Positions 10,623 to 34,523 of a DNA stretch of 64,000 bases are shown here, one piece after another (position 1 is the first letter of the stretch; each line of letters begins with the position of its first letter). Source of the DNA: Oscarella lobularis. Its lineage: Eukaryota > Porifera > Homoscleromorpha > Homosclerophorida > Oscarellidae. Under the pieces are notes generated by a model. That model was not told the DNA's origin. It worked only from the letters and a program-made list of their open reading frames with translations, and did not search any database. The DNA lies in the NCBI RefSeq assembly GCF_947507565.1, contig NC_089181.1, positions 503,501-567,500 on the forward strand, in the 5' to 3' direction. A program made the translations under genes and the position numbers.

Positions 10623-12136
10623 TCACTTGTCCGATACGATGATTTGGTCTCCAATAGATGCGACCCCTTCCTGAGTCACGTTGACGTAGGCTCCGAACCA
10701 GATTTCTTTGCCGCCGGGTTCTTGACGGTAGCTTCGAATTTTTTTAAAAAATACACGAGAATTCAATTATATGATTTTGTGGTGGCTTACGTCTTCAGTT
10801 TTGCCAGAGGCTCGGCTCCTGTGACTATTCCTGTGTCCGGATCGATTTTGGTCATGATGCATCTAGAAATCAATAAGTGATATTTAGCTACTGGTGAATT
10901 AATAATCACTTGCCTTCCACATTTGCGAGCCTTCTCAAATGTGACTGTACCAACGTCAAACGTCTCCCACGTGTCCTAAATAAATATCACCTAGTGTGAG
11001 AGAAAATGCTTTTGTCTTGGTGTACCTCTTCATGTGGCGTTGGCTCCGTGTTTTTCACAATGAGATTGGGCCTGAAGCGAATAATGCTCAGATTGTCATT
11101 CAATTTTCTATTGAGGTTGTCCATTGACGCTTCGGTTATTACGAGACAGGGAGCCGGTTTGTCAAGAGCCTTGACAAACTAGACAGAGAAGAAAAACAAT
11201 AAGAAGTGTATATATAATAAGGATACTTTACCATTGAGTCTGGCAGGTCTCTTTTGACATTTGCCTCGCCGCGTTTGATCAAGTAGCAGACGCGCAATCC
11301 TTCGATTTCAAGAAACTTGGAGAACCATTCGCCCGCCTCTGGACCGCAGTCGTATCCAACTTTCTTATTCGCGAAAATTCTAAGATGAAAAAATTCAAAA
11401 AACATTCACGTTCAATTAATTAATTACCAACCTCAAATTTTCATCTGTCTGTTCCTTCTTGGGCAGCGGACGAAGTGTCAACTCGAACATCCCCGGTGCA
11501 TTGACAGAGACGACAGTCTCATCTTCGTCGCCATTCCTACCCAGACGTATACTCGTCTTGATCAGAGTCATAGTCGGCTTCTGCTTCTGATTCACAATGC
11601 TATTCTTTTGGTCAATCACAACCCAACGCCTAGAAAAGGAAAAATATATTGAGAGCGAATACCATACAGTATATGTTCCAATAATTGTCTGAGTCTGTGT
11701 CTGACTCTCCCTGATCATTAGGTGCCTAGTAGGCGCAAAAAAACTGAAGTGATTGTTACGTGTCAAATGCTCTATTCTTAGGCTGGCCGGTGTGGCTTTA
11801 TCATTGCCATGTGGACAGCTGCTGCTGGGCACATGGCTGCATCGGTTCTAACCTGTCGTATTTGAATCCTTGAGACAAGAATTTCACTTTGTTGCAGGCT
11901 ATTCCGTGGCACGATTTGATCGGATAGACGTAGAGGTCCGAGACGACGCCGGCGATTCGCTTTTTCGGCTTGAGGTACTTTACCGTGAACCAAGCGGCCG
12001 CGGCAAGCGCGACGGGAAGCCATACGAGGGGAGAAGCGACGTATCGAAGCGGTCCTTCCATGGAGCTGTTCGAGCGACGAGAAAGTGTTGGGTAATCCGG
12101 GTTCTGGGTCACGAGACCGACGATTTGACCATTCAC
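10623..12136 (-). CDS. MTARC: mitochondrial amidoxime-reducing component (MOSC domain protein)
   Basis: Seven exons: 12136-11853, 11629-11432, 11379-11232, 11178-11026, 10975-10914, 10862-10791 and 10731-10623; phases agree. An N-terminal hydrophobic anchor (LVWLPVALAAAAWFTVKYL) precedes the MOSC N-terminal barrel (VSDLYVYPIKSCHGIACNKV) and the MOSC domain with VITEASMDNLN, FRPNLIVKN and KCGRCIMTKIDPDTG, whose Cys corresponds to the molybdenum ligand of mARC proteins. It is a molybdenum enzyme of the outer mitochondrial membrane reducing N-hydroxylated compounds, with cytochrome b5 partners. Intron 5 starts with GC (AG|GCAAGT), a classic GC-AG intron. The animal paralogues MTARC1 and MTARC2 cannot be told apart here. 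Confidence 0.93.
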
Positions 12137-12404
12137 GGCGCCGCTGAATGATTAATTTGTGCGCCGTGCACTGCAGTTCCGCTTTTGTCAGAAATAGCCT
12201 AGGATTGTTTGCCAGAACGCTCTAGAAAAAAGTTGAACCAGTAGCCTATGTCAATCATTAGCAAAATTATACGGATTCAGAGATTACCATCGGGGGCTAA
12301 TTAGTGAAATTTTGACTCCAAAAATCTTCAAAACGAAACTTGCTCCACCTTCTTCCCCGGCTCCCTACTGCGCATGACCAAATCCTCAGCTCTGCTATGA
12401 CCAA
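12137..12404. promoter_or_regulatory. shared 5' region of MTARC and ADAT3
   Basis: 268 bp separate the divergent start codons. No TATA box or other named motif is clear; the stretch is presumed to hold both promoters. Confidence 0.4.
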
Positions 12405-13723
12405 ATGGAAGCCCATTTTGGCGTACGAATACGAAAGACCAGTAGAATTGAGTAGGAAGACGATTAACGAAGAAACGATACCTAAGACTTGTCTCAGTTG
12501 AGGTCTATACTGCTGAGATCAGAGACAAAAGGAAAACGTCAGAACTTCTTGAGTACGAGAGAGAGCTAACCCACCTTTGTAGAGACCAACTGGTTACTGG
12601 TGTAGAATTGTGTGTCGATGCTGGCCACTGGCTCATCTTAGTCATCTAAAAAGAGTCAGAAAGTCGTCAAGTAGGCTAGGAATCAACGAATACACATACA
12701 CTGCCTTACCCCTTTCGAATCTCAGAACAGAGTCTCCACATTTTGTTGTGCGAGAAGAAGGAATGCGGTGACTCTGTCGAACAGGCTCTACTGGAGTCAT
12801 TCTCTCAGTTTGGCGTATCAGAAGCTTTGGATTGGTTGAGAGGGTTTCAAATTACTACAGTACCTCGATACGCTCCGCTGACCAGACAGCAGTTCGAAAC
12901 GTCTTCTCTTCATTGGTCGACTAGCTTCCATGAAAACAAACGGTACCGGGGAAAACTTTCAAACGCACTCTCACATTCATTTCAGAGTCACTCAAGCTCT
13001 TTCTGGTCAAAATTTCAGCAAGGACGACCTCGACGAGATGAACGGATACACGTCTTTTGCAGTAGCAGTGGCCAGGGAAGGAAAACGTCTAGGAAAGGTG
13101 CGTTCGCACACTATCTTATATACATTCAAGATAACGCCACTTCCTTTGTTCCATTCAAGGGATTTGATGGAGCTGTCATTGTCGATCCGGCGCTCGGTAA
13201 AATTCTAGCCGTTGCTTGCGATCACAGCACCGGTGCGGATCCACTTCAAACTGCCGTCATGGTGTGCATTGACTTGGTTGCACAAGGCCAGGGTGGCGGC
13301 GTTTATAATCTAGGAAGGGAATGCGAATCAACGGAACCAGTTCTACAGCGCTGTACGATAGATAAACTGTTGTTCGATGTCAAATGGGAAAGGAGCGATC
13401 TAGAACTCGTTCCTCGTGGCAAAGTCAAAACTAAACAACCTGGATCAATTATTCCTTACTTGTGCACTGGATACGATTTATACGCGGCGAGAGAGCCCTC
13501 TGTCATGTACGTTGACGAGAAAAAACACAGACGCAATCAAACCTGTTTCTTCTACTAAATTAGGTGTGCTATGGCTCTCGTTCACTCGCGAATCGGTCGG
13601 GTGTTCTACAGAGAAGCCGATGCCGGGTTCGGCGGATTGGGAAGCTGCCACAGAATTCACGTTCAAAAAGGTCTAAATCATCATTATGAAGTGTATCGTC
13701 AAGAAGAACAGAGGGCAGAATAG
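12405..13723 (+). CDS. ADAT3: tRNA adenosine deaminase subunit 3 homologue, zinc ligands altered
   Basis: Exons: 12405-12441, 12498 to a donor between about 12590 and 12650 (not settled), about 12736-12942, 12986-13097, 13160-13506 and 13564-13723. Diagnostic ADAT3 stretches are LTRQQFETSSLHWSTSFHEN, DGAVIVDPALGK, AVMVCIDLVAQGQ, YLCTGYDLYAAREP, MCAMALVHSRIGRVFY and LNHHYEVYR. ADAT3 is the non-catalytic partner of ADAT2 in the A-to-I editing enzyme acting on position 34 of tRNAs. The catalytic Glu is absent, as in all ADAT3 (AVM instead of AEM). Oddly, the preceding His is Thr here (LQTAVMV) and the first Cys of the P-C-x-x-C motif is Ser (EPSVMCAM), so two of three zinc ligands are missing. 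I chose the ATG at 12405 from phase with exon 2; the first exon is the least certain. Confidence 0.85.
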
Positions 13724-13835
13724 TAAAAGACACCGCATCTTCTTCACCGAGAAAAATACGTAAAATATCTGGGATTGTTATTTTAGATATTTAATTTTAA
13801 GTTACGTACAACTTGATGTATATACACTTAATAAT

Positions 13836-14035
13836 NNNNNNNNNNNNNNNNNNNNNNNNNNNNNNNNNNNNNNNNNNNNNNNNNNNNNNNNNNNNNNNNN
13901 NNNNNNNNNNNNNNNNNNNNNNNNNNNNNNNNNNNNNNNNNNNNNNNNNNNNNNNNNNNNNNNNNNNNNNNNNNNNNNNNNNNNNNNNNNNNNNNNNNNN
14001 NNNNNNNNNNNNNNNNNNNNNNNNNNNNNNNNNNN
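13836..14035. other. assembly gap (200 N)
   Basis: A run of exactly 200 N, likely a scaffold gap of unknown true size. It lies between the 3' ends of ADAT3 and WDFY3. Confidence 1.
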
Positions 14036-14071
14036 ATACCAAACCTGGCTCTCTCTCTCTCTCGCTCCTGA

Positions 14072-27304
<13,233 letters not shown>

Positions 27305-27483
27305 TTGCGCGAAGGGGAGATGGTTACATCGAATTGGAACGAGAGACGGCTGCGCTTGCGCAAAGTCACTGCGGGTGTCAAAAAGTACACTAATAGTGCG
27401 CTTGTTCTCTACAGTCCAACGTCTATCCAGAGTCTATCTATGGTCTTTAGCTAGGACTGAGCCCACTTACTGACTATTATCTC

Positions 27484-28335
27484 CTAAGCATAGGCAGCTG
27501 TATCGATTATTCGCTTTCTAGAGGTAGATGCAATAAATCAATTTGTTTCAAACTACTTCGCTTACCTGTGCCTTTGAAATGAGCATCCTCAATTTAGAAT
27601 TATTCATTGACTCCGACGATTTGCCGAGAAAGGTATGAGAGAGGGGAGAAAGATATTATATGTCCAAAACAATTGGAGCTCCAAGTCTCTAACCGAGCTG
27701 CCTTCAGTCATCTTCTCAATTTCTCTTTGTCCTTCGGGAAACAGAGGCCCGATCTGCTGCCCTGTCATTGGATCTAATCCACTCTCGAGCATCTTCGCTT
27801 CAATAAAATTCCTGTCAATAAAAAATGATAAAAATGTGTGTATATCAAATTTCACCTCACCTCTCTTTCGTCACGGCGGCCAAAGTTTCCTCGTGAGTTT
27901 GAACAAGAGAGTTAATTTCGGAGACGTGCCTCGACTCTTCCTCAATAAGAACAGCTGAAAAAGAAAAAAAACGACTGTCGAATTTTCAATTTTCTCCATT
28001 CTTCTTTATACAGCGTATTTCGATTTGAAGTTGCTCGTTCATCTCCGTTAGATTGGCGTTTTCGCCGTATTGTTTTTTTAGAGCCGTCTGCGTTTTCTCG
28101 AAAAGATCGGCGTACTGCCTCTCCCTTTGCGTTAACTCGGTCACGGCGTCGCGAAGAGACGCGTTTTCGCGAGAGAGTTCTTGCGCTTGACGTTTGAGTT
28201 CGGTATAACTGCGGTAAGAGCGAGTTTAGGACTCGTTTTTTCGGCCTCCGCGATTCTCTGCCGTTCTAAGCAGATCGATCATTACCTCTGAACAGTTGCC
28301 TTTGACTAGGATTTCGTCACTGTCGCTTGAGACAT
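27484..28335 (-). pseudogene. coiled-coil protein gene, copy A, inactivated
   Basis: Same six-exon layout as the intact copy at 34,524-35,413. Here codon 10 is TAG (28306-28308) where copy B has AAG, and the acceptor of exon 5 is lost (ctctcatacc instead of ctctcaggac). The last exon also has a small deletion (the stretch encoding EMAR is missing). The other exons remain open (ELTQRERQYADLFEKTQTAL, NFIEAKMLESGLDPMTGQQ). Either lesion alone would prevent a full-length product unless a later start is used. Confidence 0.75.
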
Positions 28336-28443
28336 CTGAAAGACCGTAAACAAGACGAGAGGAATTCAAACGTAGAAAGCTACTCCGGGACGTCCGCCTT
28401 ATTCGAAATCCCGGATACCGCTAACCCAAAAGTCTCAGTGTTA

Positions 28444-31022
28444 TCAGTCTTTATCTTCAGCGAGTTCGCTTTTCGACCCTGGACTTGAAGTCAAGCGGGA
28501 AATTCGTCTTTGTCTGAGCTCTTCTCTCTCTGGAACGTCTTCCACCCCTGATGCACCTTTGCAATCCAATGACCATATATGTATGTATCAGTAAAAAAAT
28601 CAAACCTTACTTGTCTGTTTCTCTTCGCTACTAGTAGCCGTCGCCAAAGCCGACGCAGTAAACGTAAGTCCGCCACTCGACTCAGCTTCGGCTTCATCAG
28701 TATGCATCCCCTCAAAAGACCCAGACATACTGGGAAAGATGCTGTGGTGGGGGAGGGGAGGGGGGGGGGGGGGGGAGGGGACATAGAGTCACAAACAAAC
28801 ATTTAAATGTCTCGTGGTCACCTCGTGTTGACAGCAGCCGCTTGGCTGTACTGCTGCAATTGCTGTATAGCTGCGAGGAGCGAGTGAACGTTTCGTAGTA
28901 GGGTGATGCGAGCTTCGACGTTTTCTCTCTCGCGACCTTCTAGTTGTCTCAATTGCTCTTCGGTGAGAGACGCGAGGGGGATGCGGCGGCGGCGGTGGCG
29001 GCGGCGGCGGAAACGAAAAGGGAGCCCCTGAACACTAAATTATTTATACCGTGGAAAACGGTTTATTGTACAGACCCGCGTTGGGAAAGGAGGAAAATGG
29101 AAACAAAAAGGGAGGAGGCGGAGGAAACCCAAATGGAGGAGGTGGGTGAGGAGGAAGAGGAGGAGAAGCAGAAGAAGAAGGAACAGTGATATTCTCAGCG
29201 TCATTGTCGCCCAGACGAGGTGGAGGTACCGGAGCTAGTATACGCAAAAAGGCATAAAAAAATACATACGCACACTCGCACGTTGCTTACCTTGAAAAAG
29301 AGGAGGAGGCTGCGGCTGCGGTTGCGGCGGTGGCGCAAAGGCCGGCGCTTGAGGATCTAACGCAAAAATCACAAGCAGTCAAGAGCTCTATTGTAACTGA
29401 TTACCGGCGGGTAGGACAGGAGGTGGCTGTGGTTGCTGCTGCTGCGGTATTGGATGTTCAACTCGCTGTTGTTGCTGTTGCTGTTGCGGTGGTGGTGGTG
29501 GTGGTGGCCGCTGATTTTGTCTCGCCTGACGAATTCTTTCCTCCATCATCCGCGCAATGTGTGCCGGCGTTGTCGAGCGAAGGATGTCCATTCGGCACGT
29601 TGGACACGTCTGCTGTCGCTGGAACCACGAGCGAAGGCAGTTGATGTGAAAAATGTGCGAGCAAGGCAGTTTCTTCGATCCCTGGCTGGTCATCGTGTCG
29701 CGGCAGATGATGCACGTGTTGTTTCCTTGGGCCAATTCTTCATCGGTCGCATTGGGATAGCTACAGAGAAAAGACGTTGAGAGAAAGACTCACTATAGAA
29801 TATTTTTTTACAGTGAATTCATATTTGATATTGCTCGTCTTGATAGAACAATGTCGCTGAAGGACTTTTTGAATTGCCTGTAAAAAGAAAATCTCACGAC
29901 GAAGTTTCGTCTCTTACGCTTTCGCACGTTACGTACCGAAGAGCAAGATACATCGGACGAATAGAAAAGAGAGGAAACGTGTGCACTTTGATCATGATAA
30001 ACATAAAAGCCGAATAGAGAAACATTCTCAGCGCTCCTACATAATGAAATAGAAGGCAATTCACTCCCCAATGTTGGTTGCACTTGCCTAGGAAGAAATC
30101 CGTGTAGAGCATGTAGATAGATTTATTTTCCCATGGATTTGCACTCTGTATGTCGATAGAATGAAGAAGATACTTCGTGAACCTATTAACAATCGAAACC
30201 AATAGAATTGCGTACTAAAACATAACATTATTCGCCCAACTCGAAATCGATGGACGCACACTGACTTCGAATCCAAAGACGATGTGAACCGACACGACGT
30301 TCATGAGCAATTTTCTATAAGCGTGATGAATAAATAGCGCGTTGATCGTCCCGAGCACAAGCACCATGGCTAAAAAGAAACTCAAAACTTAGAGAGAGAT
30401 ACACTGTATATAATAGAAGGAAATCACTACCAATGGCCCTGATATGAAAAAGCCACGTTATGACGGGACTTCTTTCCATCTAGAAAAATACATCATATAT
30501 ATACATACCCGATTATTTAATTATTATCGATTCTTACGTAATCAATTCGGTCTTCGGCCAGCCAATGGAAACTCTTCATGACGAGAAGCATAGTGAACAT
30601 GGCGACGAACCACGGGCTGAAGTCCTCGCGAAAAACCGTGAAGGCAAGGCACGTCTCCGTCACGGCGTACCACGAACGCTCGATGAGATGCTGTGGGGTT
30701 TACCAGTGAGAATTTCGGAGAGACACGCCCCCTTTCAGGTTACCTCCGTTTCGGCCGCTCTCAGTCGACCGAAGAAGATTTTTCGAACGAGTTTGCTTAG
30801 GAGAATTACGAGCACAAAGGCTTGGATGTAGAGAACCTGGATAGGAGACAGATAGTGTGGAAGAAAGAGGGAGAAGAGTATCGGAAGTCTTACCGCTAGG
30901 CTTGGACTCGATTTTGTCAAGTAGACGACGGTCGGATAGAATTGGTGCTTCTTGTAAAAGGCATAGCCGACGACCGACGACGTCGCAGCCACGCTGGCAA
31001 GCGTCAGAGCGACGGTTTTCAT
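28444..31022 (-). CDS. SYVN1: E3 ubiquitin ligase HRD1/synoviolin, copy A
   Basis: Starts at 31022 (MKTVALTLASVAATSSVVGY, then HQFYPTVVYLTKSSPSLA); exon 1 is 31022-30894 and exon 2 is 30836-30744. The multi-spanning membrane half carries FTKYLLHSIDIQSANPWENK and MIKVHTFPLFSIRPMYLALR, followed by the RING finger at 29,500-29,735 (NTCIICRDTM, CSHIFHINCLRSWFQRQQ, CPTCRMDILR). A Pro/Gln-rich region follows, then LASLTEEQLRQLEGRERENV, and an acidic/basic tail ending SELAEDKD. HRD1 sits in the ER membrane and ubiquitinates misfolded proteins for degradation. An intron near 28,750 holds a long G run not present in copy B. It is followed on the same strand, 108 bp on, by the coiled-coil gene. Confidence 0.93.
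28745..28780 (+). repeat. poly-G tract, copy A only
   Basis: gtgggggaggggaggggggg and onward: about 30 G with few interruptions, in an intron of SYVN1-A. Copy B has only gtggggggagac at the same place. It could form a G-quadruplex on the plus strand and may be a site of assembly error. Confidence 0.8.
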
Positions 31023-31185
31023 ACTTGGTTTATCCGGCACGATGTCCCGGATAAATGACGTGGCGGGCCCCGCGGAATTTGTCGCGATGACAAAACAAAG
31101 TTTTCTCGTGCTCTTTCTTGTTCGGCTTCGCCAGCACAATATTACAGACATTCAACACTCAATAAGACATGCAAGTTCTGTTCTG

Positions 31186-32260
31186 TCACTTCTTCGGGGG
31201 TGGGGGTTGACTAATTTGGTCATAAACGCTCATTTGGACTTTTTCCAAATCAAGGACGTACGGCCCTTCGAGCGCAAGAGACGAATAATTCTCTCCCCGC
31301 ATAAATGACGTGACTGTAGGATGCTCGACATCATCTCGCCTGAATACGAGCGCCTTGAGCGACTTCAGAGACGTCTCGTCTCCTTGAACAAATTTGCCGA
31401 CGCTGATGACTAGGACGACTTTGACTTCACTCGTATCCAATTGAAAATATTTTTTCGCCTTCCTCGTTGCATGCGCCAGGGTTTCGCTGACAGCAACTTC
31501 CACCATCACATAGGGCAAGTAAACTCCATTTCGGTTGACGCTGACGTCCGGCTGGAGGATGTCCGGCTTGGTGTCGTCGGTCCAGTATTCGAATGAAGCT
31601 TCCGTCTGGATGAGGTCGCTGAGATGTGAGATTTCGCGGATGACTTCGAGTTGCAAACCTACTTTGAAAGCCACGCCTCCATGAACTCTGCCCACTACAC
31701 AACATTATCTGACCACAGCAACAAGCTTACAGTTGTCCATACCTCCCATGTTCGTCAAAAAAAGACAATCGTCGAAGAATTCGACCTTAAGCCTGAGGTC
31801 CGGCGTATAAAATATTGGATCGCTTCGCGGAACGTCACACAGTACTGTGACCTTTGGGCTGCTTCCGTATGCTGCGTTGATGTCGAAACGTCGCTGTCGT
31901 TCTACAAAACGCATGCACATAATGAGAGTGAGAACAGCCCGCTTGTAGGGAGTGCACAGCTATATAGGAAGCCCACAATTAACAGAGCGCAGAGCACTAA
32001 GCGAGCGAAACACAGAGTGCAGTGCACGAGAGAAACAGCTAGGAAGTGCCGTGAACCAACGAAACAGAAAGCGCAGCGCACGAGGGAAACAGGGACGAGA
32101 GGCGCATGCATGTACGATTACAGAAGGGAGAAAAAAGGAAGGGTAATTTTTTTTCTTACCGGTCGATGGAGACGTATCGCTCGCGCTCGAACTCGAGATG
32201 CTTTCGGATTCTAAAGAGAGACGGTGTTTCTAGTGGAGCCTGCTGATGCAATAGCCTCAT
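31186..32260 (-). CDS. Uma2/PD-(D/E)XK nuclease-fold protein, copy A
   Basis: The C-terminal exon 31694-31186 and the exon about 31912-31728 join in phase. ILQPDVSV, then VMVEVAVSETLAHATRKAKK and VVLVISVGKF follow the Uma2/DUF820 pattern of a restriction-endonuclease-like core (P-D ... E-V ... K). Such domains are abundant in cyanobacteria and also occur in fungi and some animals; the function in eukaryotes is unknown. The C-terminus ISQPPPPKK is Pro-rich. The 5' exon is not settled: a segment at 32,160-32,260 with a good donor (GACCG|GTAAG) is present, but the ATG-led frame does not match the next exon's phase, while a Ser-rich frame (ESESISSSSASDTSPST) does and would need a further upstream exon. 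Confidence 0.7.
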
Positions 32261-33191
32261 CGATCCCTCGCAGCGCCGTCGTGAGGGCCTGCATGACAGT
32301 GCTGCAAGGGATCGATGCAACGGTACAGTACGGGTTTGATGCTCCGAATCACAAACGCGATGCGTTATCTGACCACAAAGCGACATCGTGCGCACCGAAC
32401 GTACCGCTTGTAGTCCGACCGGAACAGTAACCGACGTCTTGCTGAGCAAACGAATGCTCCGTCTCCGTTCGAGAAGGCAAGGACATGGCGAAGATGCTGG
32501 CGAGTGGCGAGTGAGCGAGTGATGACTGATGAGTTGACACTGCGCATGCGGAGAGGCTTCAAGTCTGACGTCCGCCGGACACGTCCGCCACGCCCTTTTC
32601 TCTCAAAGACGCGTGGGAGATCTCTTTTATCTTTCGAATTGCTACGCGTTTCGCACGTTGTCGTCGGAATCGTGTTGATTTTCTTCACGACGCCCGGCTT
32701 GAGTCGATTGACGACGAGTCTGGATGACCGGCTTTTGGCGTATTTAGGGCTTACTTCCGTCTTGACGTGGCGGCGGTCGCGGAAGGTAAATGAATTTCGC
32801 AGTCAATTAGTGCGGGTTCGGTCTTCGCCGGGATTCAATTGGATATACGAACGAGATATAAATGTCCTCTGGGGAAATTGGGGGGGTGCGCTGCGACGTG
32901 GGGTCAACAAAGAACTGCGTGCTTATCCGGTGATCGCCGTCGCCGGGAGGATATCCCCGGCCGCCACATATGACGCACGAACAAGAGCCGCGAGGGCTCT
33001 AAAAGCGGAATCAGCATCGCAGGCTTCTTATGAAACCTCATCTTTGTTACTACTTCTGTGTAGTACTGTAAGCCGGATAAGCGTGCCCCCAATTACGAGC
33101 GAATGCCACTCCTTCGACAGCTAGATACGCCTACATCGGGTGCAAAGCCGCAGTTGCCATCGTCATCTTGTCGCGTTCGCACGTCACACCG
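32261..33191. other. intergenic part of copy A
   Basis: It probably holds the 5' exon or promoter of the Uma2-like gene. Long plus-strand frames here are not kept in copy B, so I do not call a gene. Its right end is the duplication junction. Confidence 0.45.
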
Positions 33192-34370
33192 TCCGACTCC
33201 AACGCGAGAAGAAAATCGGTTAGAAATCGATAGCCGGACGCCGTGCGAAAATCGTCCAAGAGCAGAAACGTGATTTCGCTCGAATCCTTCAGACAGCTGA
33301 AGACGGCGACGAACATCTTCGACGACTTCCAACGGACGCAGATCGCGCGCGTTCAAATTTCGCACGCACAACGATATGCAACCGTGATTGTGTATGTGTC
33401 GGATGAGATCGGGCGTCAGACAGTGGCGCGTGATTTTGATGAGCGAAGGACGCCGTCTTGCGATTGTGCGGCGGACAGGAGCTCGTCACGATGCCGAAGA
33501 GCTTGCTCAAATCGTCCTGACGCATGATATTTTCCGCCGCGCTCAACTAGAGAAAAAGAATTGTCAGAACTCATTGACTTCTAGTTGCTGCGTCTTTTAC
33601 CTGTCATAGATTACATCTTTGACACATTCGAGTGAGAGCCTGACTAAAGAGCTTGTGCAGATCGTCGCGACGACGCCGATCGACGTTCCCCCGCCGCGTC
33701 CCCGTCCCCGTCCCCGTCCCCGTCCCCGTCGTCTCCGCTCTCGTACAAAATCCCGGACGTCGGCGGCAAATCGAGAAAGAGATAGAGCGATTTGACGAAC
33801 GTCGACGGCAAATCGGTGCCGGCCATCGTATCGCTGACCGATCCGCCGCAGGCGACGAGCAGGTTCACCGTGTTCAGCATGTTCCATCCGGTGCTCGGCG
33901 CTCCTTCGTCGGCTCGATTCTCGAGAAATCGCGCCAGCTGATCGCTCGCCACTTGCGTCTGCGGATGGACGGCGTGACGGCGAATTTCGGCGACGAGCAA
34001 CTGGGAGACGTCGCGAGCGAATATCGTCGCTTCGGCGAAGCGTTCGACGATTTCCGACGGGCGCGTCGTGCCGAACACCTGGCAGAAGACGGGGAGCATT
34101 TTGACGAGATGGCCTTCTTTCGCTTCGCGATCGTCCGGCGGCATGTTGTAGTATTCGATGAAGAGACGTCGAAGGTGAATCGCGCCTGCAAAAGGAAGGA
34201 AACGAAGGAGACGTCGTTCTGCTTTTTTTTCGTCTCTCGCCGCGAGGTTGACTATCGAACTGACCGAGAGCGTCCCTCGGTGGGGGACCCGGCGACGAAA
34301 TGCCGTTTTGGCCACTCGCCGATCGTCGACCGCCGAGAAGGCCTCAAATCCAATTCACGCGAAGGGGAGC
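33192..34370 (-). pseudogene. WDFY3-psi: truncated copy of the WDFY3 5' exons
   Basis: Matches WDFY3 exons 1-3 up to the duplication junction. The start codon is gone (the gcaaatggcgatg stretch is deleted, leaving an in-frame tga). Intron 1 is altered, a (CCCCGT)n expansion replaces part of the acidic linker, exon 3 has a one-base insertion near 33,317 and several small deletions, and all downstream exons are missing. It cannot make a functional protein. Confidence 0.9.
33688..33731 (+). repeat. (CCCCGT)n microsatellite in WDFY3-psi
   Basis: Six to seven units of ccccgt, at the place where WDFY3 itself encodes an Asp/Gly linker with a much shorter run. Expansion after loss of coding constraint is the simplest reading. 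Confidence 0.85.
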
Positions 34371-34523
34371 TGGTTAACGAGAGACGGGTGCGCTTGCGCA
34401 AAGTCACTGCGGGTGTCAAAAAAGTACACTACTGTATAATAGTGCGCTTGTTCTTTACAGTCCAACGTCTATCCTATCTATGGTCTTTAGCTAGGGCTGA
34501 GCCCACTTGCTGACTATTATCTC

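Noticed and set aside
32504-33124. 206-codon plus-strand ORF at the end of copy A
   Set aside because: The frame is not maintained in the homologous part of copy B and shows no family features.
33653-34513. 286-codon plus-strand ORF in copy B
   Set aside because: It is antisense to the WDFY3 pseudogene; the matching copy-A frame is also only a shadow.
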